DNA of 64,000 nt, taken from positions 1,240,001 to 1,304,000 of the forward strand of contig NZ_CP062976.1 in the NCBI RefSeq assembly GCF_014898075.1, in the 5' to 3' direction. This DNA is from Neisseria yangbaofengii. GTDB lineage: Bacteria; Pseudomonadota; Gammaproteobacteria; Burkholderiales; Neisseriaceae. This document shows positions 1 to 9,442 of the stretch, piece after piece. Made by a program: the position numbers and the translations under genes. Position 1 is the first letter of the stretch. Each line of letters begins with the position of its first letter. A model generated the notes under the pieces. The model ran no database searches. It had not been told where the DNA came from and saw only the letters and a list, made by a program, of their open reading frames with translations.

Positions 1-402
1 GTGTGGTCTTGCCCTTCATTTAATGAATTGCACCGCGATGCTATGGAAGTAGAACGCTACAACCGTCTGCATCCGCTGGAAGAAGCCAAAGTGCCGTTTG
101 TAGCGCAACAATTGAAAGGCCATGAAGGTCCGGTCGTTGCCGCTACCGACTATGTCCGTAGCTTTGCAGAACGCATTCGCGCCTACATTCCAAACGATTT
201 CCATGTGTTGGGTACCGACGGTTTCGGCCGTTCTGACAGCCGTGCAAATCTGCGCCGCTTCTTTGAAGTTGACCGCTACAACGTAGCCGTTACCGCTTTG
301 GCTGCCTTGGCTGATGAAGGTAAAGTAAGCAAAGAAACCGTACAACAGGCCATTGAAAAATACGGTATCGCCACCGATACCTCACCAAGCTGGAAACGCT
401 AA
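1..402 (+). CDS. aceE: Pyruvate dehydrogenase E1 component, C-terminal end (partial)
   Basis: This is the last 133 codons of the homodimeric thiamine-diphosphate E1 subunit, which decarboxylates pyruvate and passes the acetyl group to the lipoyl domains of AceF. The window starts inside the gene, so the first GTG is an internal valine. Recognition rests on the E1 C-terminal region (EVERYNRLHP, then VLGTDGFGRSDSR and RRFFEVDRYNVAVTALAALA), which is very conserved in AceE. The gene is followed by aceF and lpdA on the same strand, the normal neisserial order. A terminator-like uptake-sequence pair follows the stop, so aceF may also have its own promoter. Confidence 0.95.
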   Translation: MWSCPSFNELHRDAMEVERYNRLHPLEEAKVPFVAQQLKGHEGPVVAATDYVRSFAERIRAYIPNDFHVLGTDGFGRSDSRANLRRFFEVDRYNVAVTALAALADEGKVSKETVQQAIEKYGIATDTSPSWKR

Positions 403-407
403 AACGT

Positions 408-440
408 TTCAGACGGCCTTGTGATCAAAGGCCGTCCGAA
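408..440 (+). terminator. Uptake-sequence inverted pair after aceE
   Basis: TTCAGACGGCCTT and AAGGCCGTCCGAA form an imperfect stem six bases after the aceE stop, followed by AAAA. It is a DNA uptake sequence pair that could act as a partial terminator or attenuator between aceE and aceF. Confidence 0.6.
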
Positions 441-500
441 AAAAGATTTTGAATATCTGTTCTTATTCAAAATCAAGCGTTAAACATACAAGGCTGATGT

Positions 501-534
501 TTCAGACGGCCTGAAAAATAAAAGGCCGTCTGAA
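501..534 (+). repeat. Second uptake-sequence inverted pair upstream of aceF
   Basis: TTCAGACGGCCT and AGGCCGTCTGAA are separated by a short A-rich loop. It lies between the aceE terminator and the aceF ribosome binding site (AAGGAA before ATG 605). Its function may be DNA uptake, termination or both. Confidence 0.6.
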
Positions 535-604
535 AACAAACGTATCTGTTTCAAAAAACCTTACTGCGACGATAAACGTTGCAGCACAACTAAGGAATAA
601 AACG

Positions 605-2257
605 ATGAGTCAAATCGTAGAAATCAAAGTACCTGATATCGGTGGTCACGAAAATGTGGACATTATTGCCGTAGAAGTCAAAGCAGGCGACACCATCGCC
701 GTTGACGATACCCTGATTACACTGGAAACCGACAAAGCCACCATGGATGTGCCTGCCGATGCTGCGGGCGTGGTGAAAGAAGTGAAAGTCAAAGTTGGCG
801 ACAAAATTTCCGAAGGCGGCGTGATTTTGCTGGTGGAAACCGGTGCTGAAGCTGCCGAAGAAAAACCGGCTGCTGCCGAAGTGCCTGAAGCCGGAGAAGC
901 CAAAGCAGAAGCTCCGGCCGCTGCAGCCGGCACGGTAACTGTAGCTGTACCGGATATCGGCGGACACGAAAATGTTGATGTGATTGCCGTCGAAATCAAA
1001 GCTGGTGATACCGTTACCGAAGACGACACGCTGATTACCTTGGAAACCGACAAAGCGACTATGGATGTGCCATCTACCGCTACCGGTGTGGTGAAATCTG
1101 TGTTGATTAAAGTTGGCGACAAAGTATCTGAAGGTTCGGCAATTATTGAAGTTGAAATTGCCGGTGGCGCAGCTGCCGCACCTGCTGCACCTGTTGCCGA
1201 AGCGTCTAAAGCTGCTGAAGCTGCCCCGGCTCCTGCTCAACAAGAAGCATCTAAAGCAGCTGAGCCTGCACCTGCCGCTCCTTCTGCGCCTGTTGCCGCA
1301 TTCGGTAGCACACCGGTTGATGAAGCCGCATTTGCCAAAGCACATGCAGGCCCATCAGCGCGTAAATTAGCGCGTGAATTAGGTGTCGACTTGGGTCAAG
1401 TAAAAGGTACCGGCTTGAAAGGCCGTATCGTTGGTGACGACATCAAGGCATTTGTGAAAGCCGCCATGCAGGGCGGCGCGGGCAAAGGAGCTCCTGCTGC
1501 GGCCGGTGCCTCTTTGGGCGGTGGCTTGGACTTGTTGCCATGGCCAAAAGTGGACTTCAGCAAATTCGGCTCGGTTGAAGTGAAAGAATTGTCGCGTATT
1601 AAGAAAATCTCAGGTCAAAACCTGTCGCGCAACTGGGTGGTAATTCCACACGTGACCGTGAACGAAGATGCGGACATGACCGAATTGGAAGAATTCCGCA
1701 AACAGCTGAATAAAGAATGGGAACGCGAAGGTTTGAAATTGTCACCTTTAGCCTTCATTATTAAAGCTTCCGTTGCGGCCTTGAAACAATTCCCCGAATT
1801 CAACGCTTCTTTAGACGGCGACAACTTGGTATTGAAAAACTATTTCAATATCGGTTTTGCCGCCGACACGCCGAATGGTTTGGTGGTTCCGGTGATTAAA
1901 GATGTGGATCAAAAAGGCCTGAAACAAATCAGCCAAGAATTGACCGAATTGAGCAAAAAAGCCCGCGAAGGCAAGTTGAAACCGCAAGAGATGCAGGGCG
2001 CATGCTTTACCATTTCCAGCTTGGGCGGTATCGGCGGTACCGGCTTTACTCCGATTGTGAACGCGCCTGAAGTGGCTATCTTGGGTGTGTGTAAATCGCA
2101 AATGAAACCGGTTTGGAACGGTAAAGAATTTGAAGCGCGTTTGATGTGCCCATTGAGCCTGTCTTTCGACCACCGTGTAATCGACGGAGCCGCCGGTATG
2201 CGTTTCACTGTATTCCTGGCTAATCTGTTGAAAGATTTCCGTCGCATCAGTCTGTAA
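605..2257 (+). CDS. aceF: Dihydrolipoyllysine acetyltransferase (E2 of pyruvate dehydrogenase)
   Basis: AceF transfers the acetyl group from E1 to coenzyme A and forms the core of the pyruvate dehydrogenase complex. The 550-residue protein has two lipoyl domains, with lipoylated lysines at about K44 and K150, each in [10 protein letters not shown]. Alanine/proline-rich linkers separate them from a peripheral subunit-binding domain near residues 248-280 ([13 protein letters not shown]). The catalytic domain follows, with the acetyltransferase motif SFDHRVIDG and catalytic His at about 523. The start has a good ribosome binding site (AAGGAATAAAACG). It lies between aceE and lpdA. The lipoyl segment is very similar to the one in lpdA, suggesting a domain shared by duplication. 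Confidence 0.97.
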   Translation: MSQIVEIKVPDIGGHENVDIIAVEVKAGDTIAVDDTLITLETDKATMDVPADAAGVVKEVKVKVGDKISEGGVILLVETGAEAAEEKPAAAEVPEAGEAKAEAPAAAAGTVTVAVPDIGGHENVDVIAVEIKAGDTVTEDDTLITLETDKATMDVPSTATGVVKSVLIKVGDKVSEGSAIIEVEIAGGAAAAPAAPVAEASKAAEAAPAPAQQEASKAAEPAPAAPSAPVAAFGSTPVDEAAFAKAHAGPSARKLARELGVDLGQVKGTGLKGRIVGDDIKAFVKAAMQGGAGKGAPAAAGASLGGGLDLLPWPKVDFSKFGSVEVKELSRIKKISGQNLSRNWVVIPHVTVNEDADMTELEEFRKQLNKEWEREGLKLSPLAFIIKASVAALKQFPEFNASLDGDNLVLKNYFNIGFAADTPNGLVVPVIKDVDQKGLKQISQELTELSKKAREGKLKPQEMQGACFTISSLGGIGGTGFTPIVNAPEVAILGVCKSQMKPVWNGKEFEARLMCPLSLSFDHRVIDGAAGMRFTVFLANLLKDFRRISL

Positions 2258-2362
2258 TCGGTGAAGGGCTCGGTGAGCTTAAAGGCTTGCCGTAACATGC
2301 TAAGTTTGAATGATGTTGAGGCCGTCTGAAACCTTTCGGACGGCTAACCAGAAAGGCTAAAA

Positions 2363-4141
2363 ATGAGCTTAATCGAATTGAAAGTGCCCGACATCGGCGG
2401 TCACGAAAATGTAGATATTATTGCCGTGGAAATCAAAGCGGGCGACACCGTCGCGCTGGAAGACACGCTGATTACCTTGGAAACCGATAAGGCTACTATG
2501 GATGTACCGGCAGAAGCCGCGGGTGTGGTGAAAGAAGTCAAAGTCAAAGTCGGCGATAAAATTTCCGAAGGCGGCTTAATTGCAGTCATCGAAGCCGAAG
2601 GTGCAGCTGCTGAAGCGCCAAAAGCAGAAGCCCCGGCACAAGAAGCACCTAAGCAAACTGCACCGGCGCCTCAAGCTGCGCAATTTGCCGGTACTGCTGA
2701 TGCCGAATACGACGTAGTGGTATTGGGCGGCGGTCCCGGCGGCTATTCAGCTGCATTTGCCGCTGCCGACGAAGGATTGAAAGTAGCTATCGTTGAGCGT
2801 TACAGCACCTTGGGCGGCGTCTGCTTGAACGTGGGTTGTATCCCGTCAAAAGCCTTGCTGCACAATGCCGCGGTGATTGACGAAGTGCGTCATTTGGCGG
2901 CCAACGGTATTAAATATCCTGAGCCCGAATTGGATATCGACATGCTGCGCGGCTACAAAGAAGGCGTGGTCAACCGCCTGACTACCGGCCTGAAAGGCAT
3001 GGCAAAGGGCCGCAAAGTAGACATTATCCAAGGCGAAGGCCAATTTGTCGGTCCTAACCACATGGAAGTGGCATTGACCGCCAGTGAAGAATACGAACAA
3101 GCCACGCAAACCGGCGAAAAGAAAACCGTTGCGTTCAAAAACTGCATCATCGCTGCAGGCAGCCGCGTTACCCAATTGCCGTTCATCCCCGAAGATCCGC
3201 GTATTTTCGACTCAACCGGCGCATTGGCATTGAAAGAAGTGCCGGACAAAATGTTGATTATCGGCGGCGGTATCATCGGCTTGGAAATGGGTACGGTATA
3301 CAGCACCTTGGGTACACGCTTAGACGTGGTTGAAATGATGGATGGCCTGATGCAAGGTGCCGACCGCGACTTGGTAAAAGTATGGCAAAAAGCCAACGAA
3401 TACCGCTTCGACAACATCATGATTAACACCAAAACCGTAGCTGTTGAAGCCAAAGAAGACGGCGTGTATGTGACTTTTGAAGGTGCGAACGCACCGAAAG
3501 AGCCGCAACGCTATGATGCCGTGTTGGTGGCCGCAGGCCGTGCACCTAACGGTAAACTGATTGGTGCGGAAAAAGCCGGTGTAGCGGTGACTGACCGCGG
3601 CTTTATCGAAGTCGACAAACAAATGCGCACCAATGTACCGCATATCTACGCCATTGGTGACATTGTCGGCCAGCCTATGCTGGCGCACAAAGCCGTACAC
3701 GAAGGCCACGTTGCCGCGGAAAACTGTGCCGGCCACAAAGCATTCTTCGATGCGCGCGTGATTCCGGGTGTTGCCTACACCTCGCCCGAAGTAGCTTGGG
3801 TAGGTGTAACCGAGTTGTCTGCCAAAGCAGAAGGCCGCAAAATCACCAAAGCCAACTTCCCTTGGGCCGCTTCCGGTCGTGCCATTGCCAACGGCTGTGA
3901 CAACGGCTTTACCAAACTGATTTTTGATGCCGAAACCGGCAAAATTATCGGCGGCGGTATTGTCGGTCCAAACGGCGGCGACATGATCGGCGAAATCTGC
4001 TTGGCCATCGAAATGGGCTGCGATGCTGAAGACATCGGCAAAACCATCCACCCGCATCCGACCTTGGGGGAATCCATCGGTATGGCTGCAGAAGTGGCGT
4101 TGGGTATTTGTACCGACTTGCCGGCGCAGAAGAAAAAATAA
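2363..4141 (+). CDS. lpdA: Dihydrolipoamide dehydrogenase with N-terminal lipoyl domain (E3)
   Basis: E3 re-oxidises dihydrolipoyl groups and makes NADH. The 592-residue protein carries an N-terminal lipoyl domain (lipoyl lysine about K43), then an Ala/Pro linker, then the flavoprotein. The FAD-binding motif is [17 protein letters not shown], and the redox-active disulfide is in [13 protein letters not shown]. The NAD motif is [12 protein letters not shown], and the C-terminal HPHPTLGES holds the catalytic histidine of the partner subunit. This lipoyl-E3 architecture is known in Neisseria as the P64k antigen. It is co-directional with aceF across a 105-bp gap that contains one uptake sequence. 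Confidence 0.97.
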   Translation: MSLIELKVPDIGGHENVDIIAVEIKAGDTVALEDTLITLETDKATMDVPAEAAGVVKEVKVKVGDKISEGGLIAVIEAEGAAAEAPKAEAPAQEAPKQTAPAPQAAQFAGTADAEYDVVVLGGGPGGYSAAFAAADEGLKVAIVERYSTLGGVCLNVGCIPSKALLHNAAVIDEVRHLAANGIKYPEPELDIDMLRGYKEGVVNRLTTGLKGMAKGRKVDIIQGEGQFVGPNHMEVALTASEEYEQATQTGEKKTVAFKNCIIAAGSRVTQLPFIPEDPRIFDSTGALALKEVPDKMLIIGGGIIGLEMGTVYSTLGTRLDVVEMMDGLMQGADRDLVKVWQKANEYRFDNIMINTKTVAVEAKEDGVYVTFEGANAPKEPQRYDAVLVAAGRAPNGKLIGAEKAGVAVTDRGFIEVDKQMRTNVPHIYAIGDIVGQPMLAHKAVHEGHVAAENCAGHKAFFDARVIPGVAYTSPEVAWVGVTELSAKAEGRKITKANFPWAASGRAIANGCDNGFTKLIFDAETGKIIGGGIVGPNGGDMIGEICLAIEMGCDAEDIGKTIHPHPTLGESIGMAAEVALGICTDLPAQKKK

Positions 4142-4181
4142 GAGGCATACGACAGCATTGATTGCTGCCTAATCCTATGAA

Positions 4182-4215
4182 AAAAAGGCCGTCTGAATAT
4201 TCAGACGGCCTTTTT
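4182..4215. terminator. Bidirectional uptake-sequence terminator between lpdA and cysG
   Basis: A perfect palindrome, AAAAAGGCCGTCTGAA plus its complement with a TAT centre and terminal T-run. It lies between the convergent lpdA and cysG stops and can terminate both transcripts. Confidence 0.85.
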
Positions 4216-4241
4216 GATTTGTTAACCATATTCTTTAATGA

Positions 4242-5624
4242 TTAAGCTGCATTGCTCTCTTGAAACCATTTCAACTCATCGCGCAGTGCGGCAACTTCGC
4301 CGATGACCATCAAAGCGGGGCGCGGTGCATTTTCTGCCATTTGCGGCAAATCTTTCAGACGGCCTGTTTGCACCGATTGGCTCGGCAGGGTGCCGTTGGA
4401 AATCACGGCAACAGGCGTGTCTTCGCTGCGGCCGTATTCAATCAGCTTTTCAGTAATCACCGAAGCACGTAAAGTACCCATATAAATCGCTAAGGTTTGA
4501 TGGCTCAAAGCCAAAGTGCGCCAATCGGGCTGGTCACCGTCGTGTTTGCTGTGGCCGGTGACAAACAGCGCGCTTTGCGCGCAATCGCGATGCGTCAGCG
4601 GAATGCCGGCATAAGCAGTTGCGCCTAAAGCAGCGGTTACGCCCGGCACAATACGGTAAGGCACACCGGCTACACGCAATATCTGCGCTTCTTCGCCGCC
4701 GCGCCCGAAGACAAACGGGTCACCGCCTTTCAAACGTACCACGCGCAGACCTTGTAATGCGTATTTCACCAACAACCGATTGGTTTCTTCCTGCTGCACG
4801 TGATGGCAGCCCGCACGTTTGCCGACGCTGACTTTTTCCGCATCCTTGCGTACCATGCTCAGAATTTCATCCGAGACCAACGCATCATACAATACAATAT
4901 CCGCCGCCTGAATCGCCTGCAAAGCATGAATGGTCAACAAACCGGCATCGCCCGGGCCTGCCCCCACTAATACTACTTCGCCTTTGGCAGGTTGACAGCC
5001 GTCAAGCTGGGCGGATAATTCAGCTTCGGCCGCTTCAAGATTGCCTTGTGCGGTTAAAGCATTAAAGCGGCTGTCGAACAGATGCTCCCAAAAGCGGCGG
5101 CGGTTTTCCATGCCATCGATTTTTTCTTTCACGCGAGTGCGCCATTTTCCTGCAATGGCCGCCATTTTCCCGGTGTGAAGCGGCAGCAGCGTTTCGATGA
5201 TTTGCCGCCATTTTCGTGCTAATACAGGCGAAGTGCCGCCGCTGGAAATGGCGATTTGAATCGGGCTGCGGTCAATAATGGCCGGTACGATATACGAGCA
5301 TAAACCGGCGGTATCGACTGTATTGCAGAATTTACCGCGCGCTTCAGCCGCTTTGAAAATCCGTTGGTTGAGATTGTGGTCATCAGTGGCGGTAACGGCC
5401 AAAAATACATCATCCAAATAAAAATCGTGAAACACACCGCCCAACCAAGTAATCCTGCCTTCGCTTTGCCATGCCTGAAAAGTCGGATTCAGCTTTTGCG
5501 CTACCACGCGTACGACGGCTCCGGCTTTCAGCAGGCTTTCCGCCTTGCGCCCGGCCACTTTGCCCGCACCGGCTAGCAAAACGGCGCGGCCGCGCAAATC
5601 AGCAAAAATCGGATAATGGCTCAT
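4242..5624 (-). CDS. cysG: Siroheme synthase (multifunctional CysG)
   Basis: CysG turns uroporphyrinogen III into siroheme, the cofactor of sulfite and nitrite reductases. The 460-residue protein has the two usual halves. The N-terminal Met8-like precorrin-2 dehydrogenase/ferrochelatase domain has the Rossmann motif VLLAGAGKVAGRKAESLL near residue 15. The C-terminal SAM-dependent uroporphyrinogen methyltransferase starts near residue 216 (VVLVGAGPGDAGLLTIHAL) and has VRLKGGDPFVFGRGGEE. Length and domain order match the family. It stands alone, convergent with lpdA. No cysteine-biosynthesis neighbours are visible. Confidence 0.96.
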   Translation of the reverse strand: MSHYPIFADLRGRAVLLAGAGKVAGRKAESLLKAGAVVRVVAQKLNPTFQAWQSEGRITWLGGVFHDFYLDDVFLAVTATDDHNLNQRIFKAAEARGKFCNTVDTAGLCSYIVPAIIDRSPIQIAISSGGTSPVLARKWRQIIETLLPLHTGKMAAIAGKWRTRVKEKIDGMENRRRFWEHLFDSRFNALTAQGNLEAAEAELSAQLDGCQPAKGEVVLVGAGPGDAGLLTIHALQAIQAADIVLYDALVSDEILSMVRKDAEKVSVGKRAGCHHVQQEETNRLLVKYALQGLRVVRLKGGDPFVFGRGGEEAQILRVAGVPYRIVPGVTAALGATAYAGIPLTHRDCAQSALFVTGHSKHDGDQPDWRTLALSHQTLAIYMGTLRASVITEKLIEYGRSEDTPVAVISNGTLPSQSVQTGRLKDLPQMAENAPRPALMVIGEVAALRDELKWFQESNAA

Positions 5625-5834
5625 GGTGTGTTCTTTCTTATTTTATCGATGTCGGCATGTTAAAGGCCGTCTGAAAAAATAGGAAAGAATCGATTTTACT
5701 TATCTTATGGTGTTTGGTTATAAGTTGCGCCGATAAAATGACAAGGCTTGTGGGTAGGTAACATTCATAAATACTTTCGTTTGAAAATTGAATAATAGAT
5801 ATTCCTAAAAGTCATTGTGATAAAATTTTTAATC

Positions 5835-8800
5835 TTATTCCGCTATCAATACTTTCTCTTTCAACGTCTTCAACACTTCCTTCACCGCATTAATCCGCAC
5901 ATCGATATTTTCCATTTCCGTGTGATACCGCAGCTTGTCCGCGCCGGCCAAGCGGTATTTTTTGTCGGTTTGAATCAATATGATGATTTCGGTCGGGTCA
6001 ATGCGGTTGTTTTTGCCGAACGTGATGGTAACCGCTTCGTTGGTAGCGTCAATGGCGGCAATGCCCATTTCTTTGGCTTGCAAACGCAAATGGTGGCTTT
6101 CAATCAAGGTTTTCGCGGCAGTTCCGGTCAGGCCGAAGCGATCGACCAATTCTTCATGAACAGCGTTGATTTGCTTGTGGGTTTCAGCGGTGGCCAAACG
6201 TTTGTAGAGCACCAAACGTTCATGGATGTCGGGGCAATAGTCATCAGGCAGCAGTGCAGGGCTGTGCAGCTTGATTTCGGTGGTGACGCCCAGCGGTGCA
6301 TCCAAATCGGGTTGGCGGCCTTTTTTCAAATCGCGCACGGCTTGCTTGAGCATTTCGGTGTATAGCGTGAAACCGACCTGCATCATCTCGCCGCTTTGGC
6401 CTTCACCCAAGATTTCACCTGCACCGCGGATTTCCAAGTCCTGCATCGCGAGGGTGAAGCCCGCGCCCAATTCATCGGCGGCGGCAATCGCATCCAAGCG
6501 TTTTTCGGCATCTTTGGTGACGTATTCGGGCGTGAGCAGGTAGGCGTAGGCTTGGTGGTGGCTGCGTCCGACGCGCCCGCGCAGTTGGTGCAGTTGCGCC
6601 AAGCCGAATTTGTCGGCGCGGTTGATGATGATGGTGTTGGCATTGGGGATGTCGATGCCGGTTTCGATGATGGTCGAGCAGAGCAATACGTTAAACCGCT
6701 GCTGCAAAAAGTCGCGCATGACTTGTTCCAATTCACGTTCGCGCAATTGGCCGTGCGCTACGCCGATGCGGGCTTCGGCCAGCAGGGCTTCCAAGCGTTC
6801 GCGCATATTTTCGATGGTATCGACTTCGTTGTGCAGGAAAAACACTTGTCCGCCGCGTTTGAGTTCGCGCAGCACCGCTTCGCGCACGCTGCCTTCGCTA
6901 AATGTTTTGACGAAGGTCTTCACCGCCAAGCGGCGGCTCGGTGCGGTGGTAATCAGTGAAAAGTCGCGCAAGCCTTCCAGCGCCATGCTTAAGGTGCGCG
7001 GAATCGGCGTGGCGGTCATGGTAAGGATATCGACATTGGCGCGCAGGCGCTTGAGCTGCTCTTTCTGGCGCACGCCGAAGCGGTGTTCTTCGTCGATAAT
7101 CACCAAACCCAGGTTTTTGAACTTGATGCCGTCCTGCACCAATTTGTGCGTGCCAATGACGATATCGACCGTGCCGTCGGCCATGCCTTCCAATGCGGTT
7201 TTGGTAGTTTTGCTGTTGTTGAAGCGCGATAAGGAGGCGACTTTTACCGGAAAATCGGCGAAGCGGTCGGTAAAATTCTGTGCGTGTTGTTCGACCAGAA
7301 GCGTGGTCGGTGCCAACACGGCCACTTGCTTCCCGCCCATTACCGCCACAAATGCAGCACGCAAGGCGACTTCGGTTTTGCCGAAGCCGACATCGCCGCA
7401 AACCAATCTGTCCATCGGTTTGCCTTGGGTCAAATCTTTAATCACAGCGGCAATGGCGGCGGCTTGGTCTTCGGTTTCTTCATAACCGAAGCCGTCGGCA
7501 AAGGCTTGGTAATCCGATTCGTTGATGTCGAATTTGTGGCCTTTCTGCGCAGCGCGTTGGGCGTAGAGGTTGAGCAGTTCGACAGCAGTATCGCGTGCTT
7601 TTTCGGCGGCTTTGCGTTTGGCTTTGTTCCATGCTGCGGTGCCGAGTTTGTGTAATTGCACATTATCGTGCGCATGGCCGGAATAGCGGCTGATGAGGTG
7701 CAATTGCGACACCGGAACATACAATTGGGCTTCGCCCGCGTATTCAAGCAGCATCATTTCGGCGGTTTCGCCGCCCAAATCCATCGTCACCAAACCCATA
7801 TAGCGGCCGATGCCGTGTTCTTCGTGCACCACCGGATCACCAAGGTTGATTTCGGCCAAATCGCGCAACAGGCCGTCTGAAACTTCGGCATGTTTTTTGC
7901 GGCGGTTGGTTTTGCGGGATTTGGCGACGTATTGGTACAAATCCGATTCGGTAATCACGGCGATGTTTTGCTCGGGCAACTGGAAACCGTAAGCCAGTGG
8001 CGCCACAGTAATCATCAGCGGTTCGTGTGCCGACAAAAAGCCCTGCCAATCGCTGACAGCTTTGGCTTTAATGCCGTTTTGCCGCATAAAGCCGGTCATG
8101 GTTTCGCGGCGGCCGAGACTTTCGGCACACAACAAAATCCGCCCTTCAAAGGCCGTCTGAAAATCAAGCAGGGCTTGCAAAGGCTGTTCGGCTTGGCGGT
8201 TGACCGCGACACCGGGCAGGTTTTGGTCGTGGCTGAACATGTCCGGCCATACTTGCGCATAAGCTTTCAGACGGCCTGCAAATTGGTCGGAGGTAAGATA
8301 CAAATGCTGTGGAAGCAAAGGCGGGTAGGTTTCATCGCCTTGCGCCATTCGGTAGCGTGATTTGACATCGCTTTGGAAACGCGCGGCTTCGGCATGCACG
8401 TCGCCCAAGCAGACAAACAGGGCATTGCTGCCGACATAATCAAACAGCGTATCCAACTCATTTTCAAAAAACAGCGGCAGATAATATTCCACACCCGCGC
8501 CGAAATGGCCGTTGCTCACCGCTTTATACACCGCTGCCGCATGATAGTCGGCATCGATTTCATCACGAAAACGGCTGCGGAAGATTTTTTGCGCTTCGTC
8601 GTCGGTGGGGAATTCGTGTGCCGGCAACAGGCGGATTTCGCAGACCGGCGCAACGGTGCGTTGGGTATCGGGATCGAAGGTTTTGATGCTGTCTATTTCG
8701 TCATCAAACAAATCCAAGCGGTAGGGCATGTCGCTGCCCATCGGGAACAAATCGACAATCCCGCCGCGCACGGCAAATTCGCCTGTGGCTACCACGTTGG

Positions 8801-9245
8801 ATACATGGCTGTAACCGGCTTCGATCAAATTGCCTTTAAGCGCGTCCAAATCCAAAGATTGGCCGGTTTTCAGCCAAAATGTGCGCCCGGCCAAGAATGA
8901 TACCGGCGGCAATTTCTGCATAGCCGTCGCCACCGGCACAAACAACGCATCTGCCGCGCCGCTTTTAATTTGCCATAAAGCGGCCAAGCGTTCCGACACC
9001 AAATCGTGATGCGGCGAAAAACGCTCGTAGGGCAGCGTTTCCCAATCGGGCAGGAAAACCGCCGTATCGTGCGGCCGGAAAAACTGCCAGGCCGTCTGAA
9101 GGCGCAGGGCTTGCTCGGCATCTTGAGTCAATACCACTTTAAGCTGCTTGTGCGGCAAATGGCGTGCCAAAGCCAATGGCAACGAACCTTGCGAAAGATT
9201 GAACCAACGGTTTTTTTCTTGGGGTTTGGGAATCGGATAGGTCAT
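5835..9245 (-). CDS. mfd: Transcription-repair coupling factor
   Basis: Mfd removes RNA polymerase stalled at DNA lesions and recruits UvrA for strand-specific repair. The 1136-residue protein has the UvrB-like N-terminal domains. The RNA polymerase-interacting domain lies near VHEEHGIGRYMGL. The RecG-like translocase has Walker A CGDVGFGKTEVAL, the DEEH box (IIDEEHRFGVRQKEQ), motif III MTATPIPRTLSMAL and motif VI LHQLRGRVGRS. The C-terminal TRCF domain completes it. Length is normal. Several DNA uptake sequences lie inside the coding region. It is divergent from the methyltransferase gene at 9443. Confidence 0.97.
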   Translation of the reverse strand: MTYPIPKPQEKNRWFNLSQGSLPLALARHLPHKQLKVVLTQDAEQALRLQTAWQFFRPHDTAVFLPDWETLPYERFSPHHDLVSERLAALWQIKSGAADALFVPVATAMQKLPPVSFLAGRTFWLKTGQSLDLDALKGNLIEAGYSHVSNVVATGEFAVRGGIVDLFPMGSDMPYRLDLFDDEIDSIKTFDPDTQRTVAPVCEIRLLPAHEFPTDDEAQKIFRSRFRDEIDADYHAAAVYKAVSNGHFGAGVEYYLPLFFENELDTLFDYVGSNALFVCLGDVHAEAARFQSDVKSRYRMAQGDETYPPLLPQHLYLTSDQFAGRLKAYAQVWPDMFSHDQNLPGVAVNRQAEQPLQALLDFQTAFEGRILLCAESLGRRETMTGFMRQNGIKAKAVSDWQGFLSAHEPLMITVAPLAYGFQLPEQNIAVITESDLYQYVAKSRKTNRRKKHAEVSDGLLRDLAEINLGDPVVHEEHGIGRYMGLVTMDLGGETAEMMLLEYAGEAQLYVPVSQLHLISRYSGHAHDNVQLHKLGTAAWNKAKRKAAEKARDTAVELLNLYAQRAAQKGHKFDINESDYQAFADGFGYEETEDQAAAIAAVIKDLTQGKPMDRLVCGDVGFGKTEVALRAAFVAVMGGKQVAVLAPTTLLVEQHAQNFTDRFADFPVKVASLSRFNNSKTTKTALEGMADGTVDIVIGTHKLVQDGIKFKNLGLVIIDEEHRFGVRQKEQLKRLRANVDILTMTATPIPRTLSMALEGLRDFSLITTAPSRRLAVKTFVKTFSEGSVREAVLRELKRGGQVFFLHNEVDTIENMRERLEALLAEARIGVAHGQLRERELEQVMRDFLQQRFNVLLCSTIIETGIDIPNANTIIINRADKFGLAQLHQLRGRVGRSHHQAYAYLLTPEYVTKDAEKRLDAIAAADELGAGFTLAMQDLEIRGAGEILGEGQSGEMMQVGFTLYTEMLKQAVRDLKKGRQPDLDAPLGVTTEIKLHSPALLPDDYCPDIHERLVLYKRLATAETHKQINAVHEELVDRFGLTGTAAKTLIESHHLRLQAKEMGIAAIDATNEAVTITFGKNNRIDPTEIIILIQTDKKYRLAGADKLRYHTEMENIDVRINAVKEVLKTLKEKVLIAE

Positions 9246-9442
9246 GATGGAGATAGAAAACAGGTTGAGGCCGTCTGAAAGGCTTCAGACGGCCTGAATG
9301 TTAGGAATGCTTATTTTATCAGAGAAACAAAATAATGTTGGCGACAGAAAGGCCAAGCAAAAGAAAAATCGTCACGGCCATAGCGTGATTTTTTCAGTTT
9401 GGCATTATAATGCGATGCCGAAGATGCCTTATTTGGAAATAT

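Noticed and set aside
590-1345. Long antisense frames inside aceF, mfd, traG and similar genes
   Set aside because: They mirror strongly biased codon use of the real genes, have no recognisable domains and overlap genes with clear functions.
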